64,000 nucleotides of DNA. It comes from Alteromonas sp. KC3. Lineage in GTDB: Bacteria > Pseudomonadota > Gammaproteobacteria > Enterobacterales > Alteromonadaceae. The stretch lies in assembly GCF_016756315.1 (NCBI RefSeq), contig NZ_AP024235.1, forward strand, positions 1-64,000, given 5' to 3'. The position numbers and the translations under genes were made by a program. Positions 63,808-64,000 of this stretch are shown piece after piece; within the stretch, counting starts at the first letter, position 1; each line of letters opens with the position of its first letter. The notes under the pieces are model-generated. The model was not told where the DNA came from. It saw only the letters and a program-made list of their open reading frames with translations, and ran no database searches.

Positions 63808-64000
63808 TTACACTGCGGTGTTGCTTACCGCGTTGTAACCATCAATACAGCTTTGCCATTGCTCAATTTGCCAGTGAAACACAAGGTTTTTGGCTTTCTC
63901 TTTATGCAATGAGCGAAGTAGGCGAGCCAAGTTTTCTTTCTTCCACTTGTCACCGGACCGAAAATGGCAGCGATCAAAGTCGATAAGCCAAATATCACGC
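63808..64000 (-). CDS. kdkA: 3-deoxy-D-manno-octulosonic acid kinase (3' end only)
   Basis: Only the last 63 codons are inside the window; the gene continues beyond its right edge. The visible protein runs RDIWLIDFDRCHFRSGDKW, then ENLARLLRSLHKEKA, and ends near NTAV. The DFD and NL-RLLRSL pattern is that of the KdkA/WaaP-like kinases that phosphorylate Kdo in the lipid A-core. The position upstream of coaD also supports this. The call relies on the C-terminus only. Confidence 0.7.
   Translation of the reverse strand, partial: RDIWLIDFDRCHFRSGDKWKKENLARLLRSLHKEKAKNLVFHWQIEQWQSCIDGYNAVSNTAV

Overview
The window reads as chromosomal DNA of a marine gammaproteobacterium of the Alteromonadaceae, most likely Alteromonas or a close relative. 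The reasons are the 16S rRNA sequence, the moderate G+C content and the gene order. The order dnaA-dnaN-recF-gyrB at the left end places it next to the replication origin, and nearly every block is a conserved gammaproteobacterial neighbourhood. No insertion sequences, phage genes, CRISPR arrays or tRNA genes were seen.

Layout. 1-5.9 kb: dnaA (5' cut by the window edge), dnaN, recF and gyrB; recF carries two parS-type palindromes inside its reading frame. 6-8.3 kb: three exported proteins of unknown function. 8.4-12.1 kb: glyS, glyQ, tag. 12.1-19.3 kb: DUF2489 gene, yihI, a methyltransferase, a probable CsrC-type regulatory RNA, cytochrome c4, engB, a short Spot 42 RNA (spf) and polA. A GATC-rich stretch with DnaA boxes follows upstream of polA. 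19.3-33.7 kb: elbB and trkH; the minus-strand operon def-fmt-rsmB-trkA; then the divergent LysM-dprA-smg-zinc finger-tsaC-hemF run, ompW with an FNR box, a truncated hemoglobin, aroE and a gamma carbonic anhydrase homologue.

33.7-39.3 kb: a complete rRNA operon (16S-23S-5S) with two strong promoters, an antitermination leader and RNase III processing stems. Its 16S-23S spacer holds no tRNA. 39.4-42 kb: a DUF2785 protein and two tandem periplasmic binding proteins. 42-47.3 kb: the imuA-imuB-dnaE2 mutagenesis operon behind a perfect LexA-type box. 47.5-52 kb: envelope and peptidase-like proteins. 52-54 kb: a divergent pair, a HIT-cytidylyltransferase fusion and a glycerophosphotransferase-like enzyme, which together suggest a glycerol-phosphate (or similar) surface modification. 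54.1-64 kb: slmA, coaBC, radC, rpmB, rpmG, mutM, coaD and the end of a Kdo kinase gene. A four-gene yjbEFGH exopolysaccharide operon sits between radC and rpmB, and dut is absent from its usual place between coaBC and slmA.

The most interesting signals are non-coding. They are a GGA-containing RNA exactly where enterobacteria keep csrC; a Spot 42 RNA of about 71 nt that lacks the middle hairpin; a DnaA-box/GATC cluster in front of polA; parS sites embedded in recF; and an FNR box fused to the hemF terminator in front of ompW. All calls come from reading the sequence and general knowledge of the families; no database search was run.
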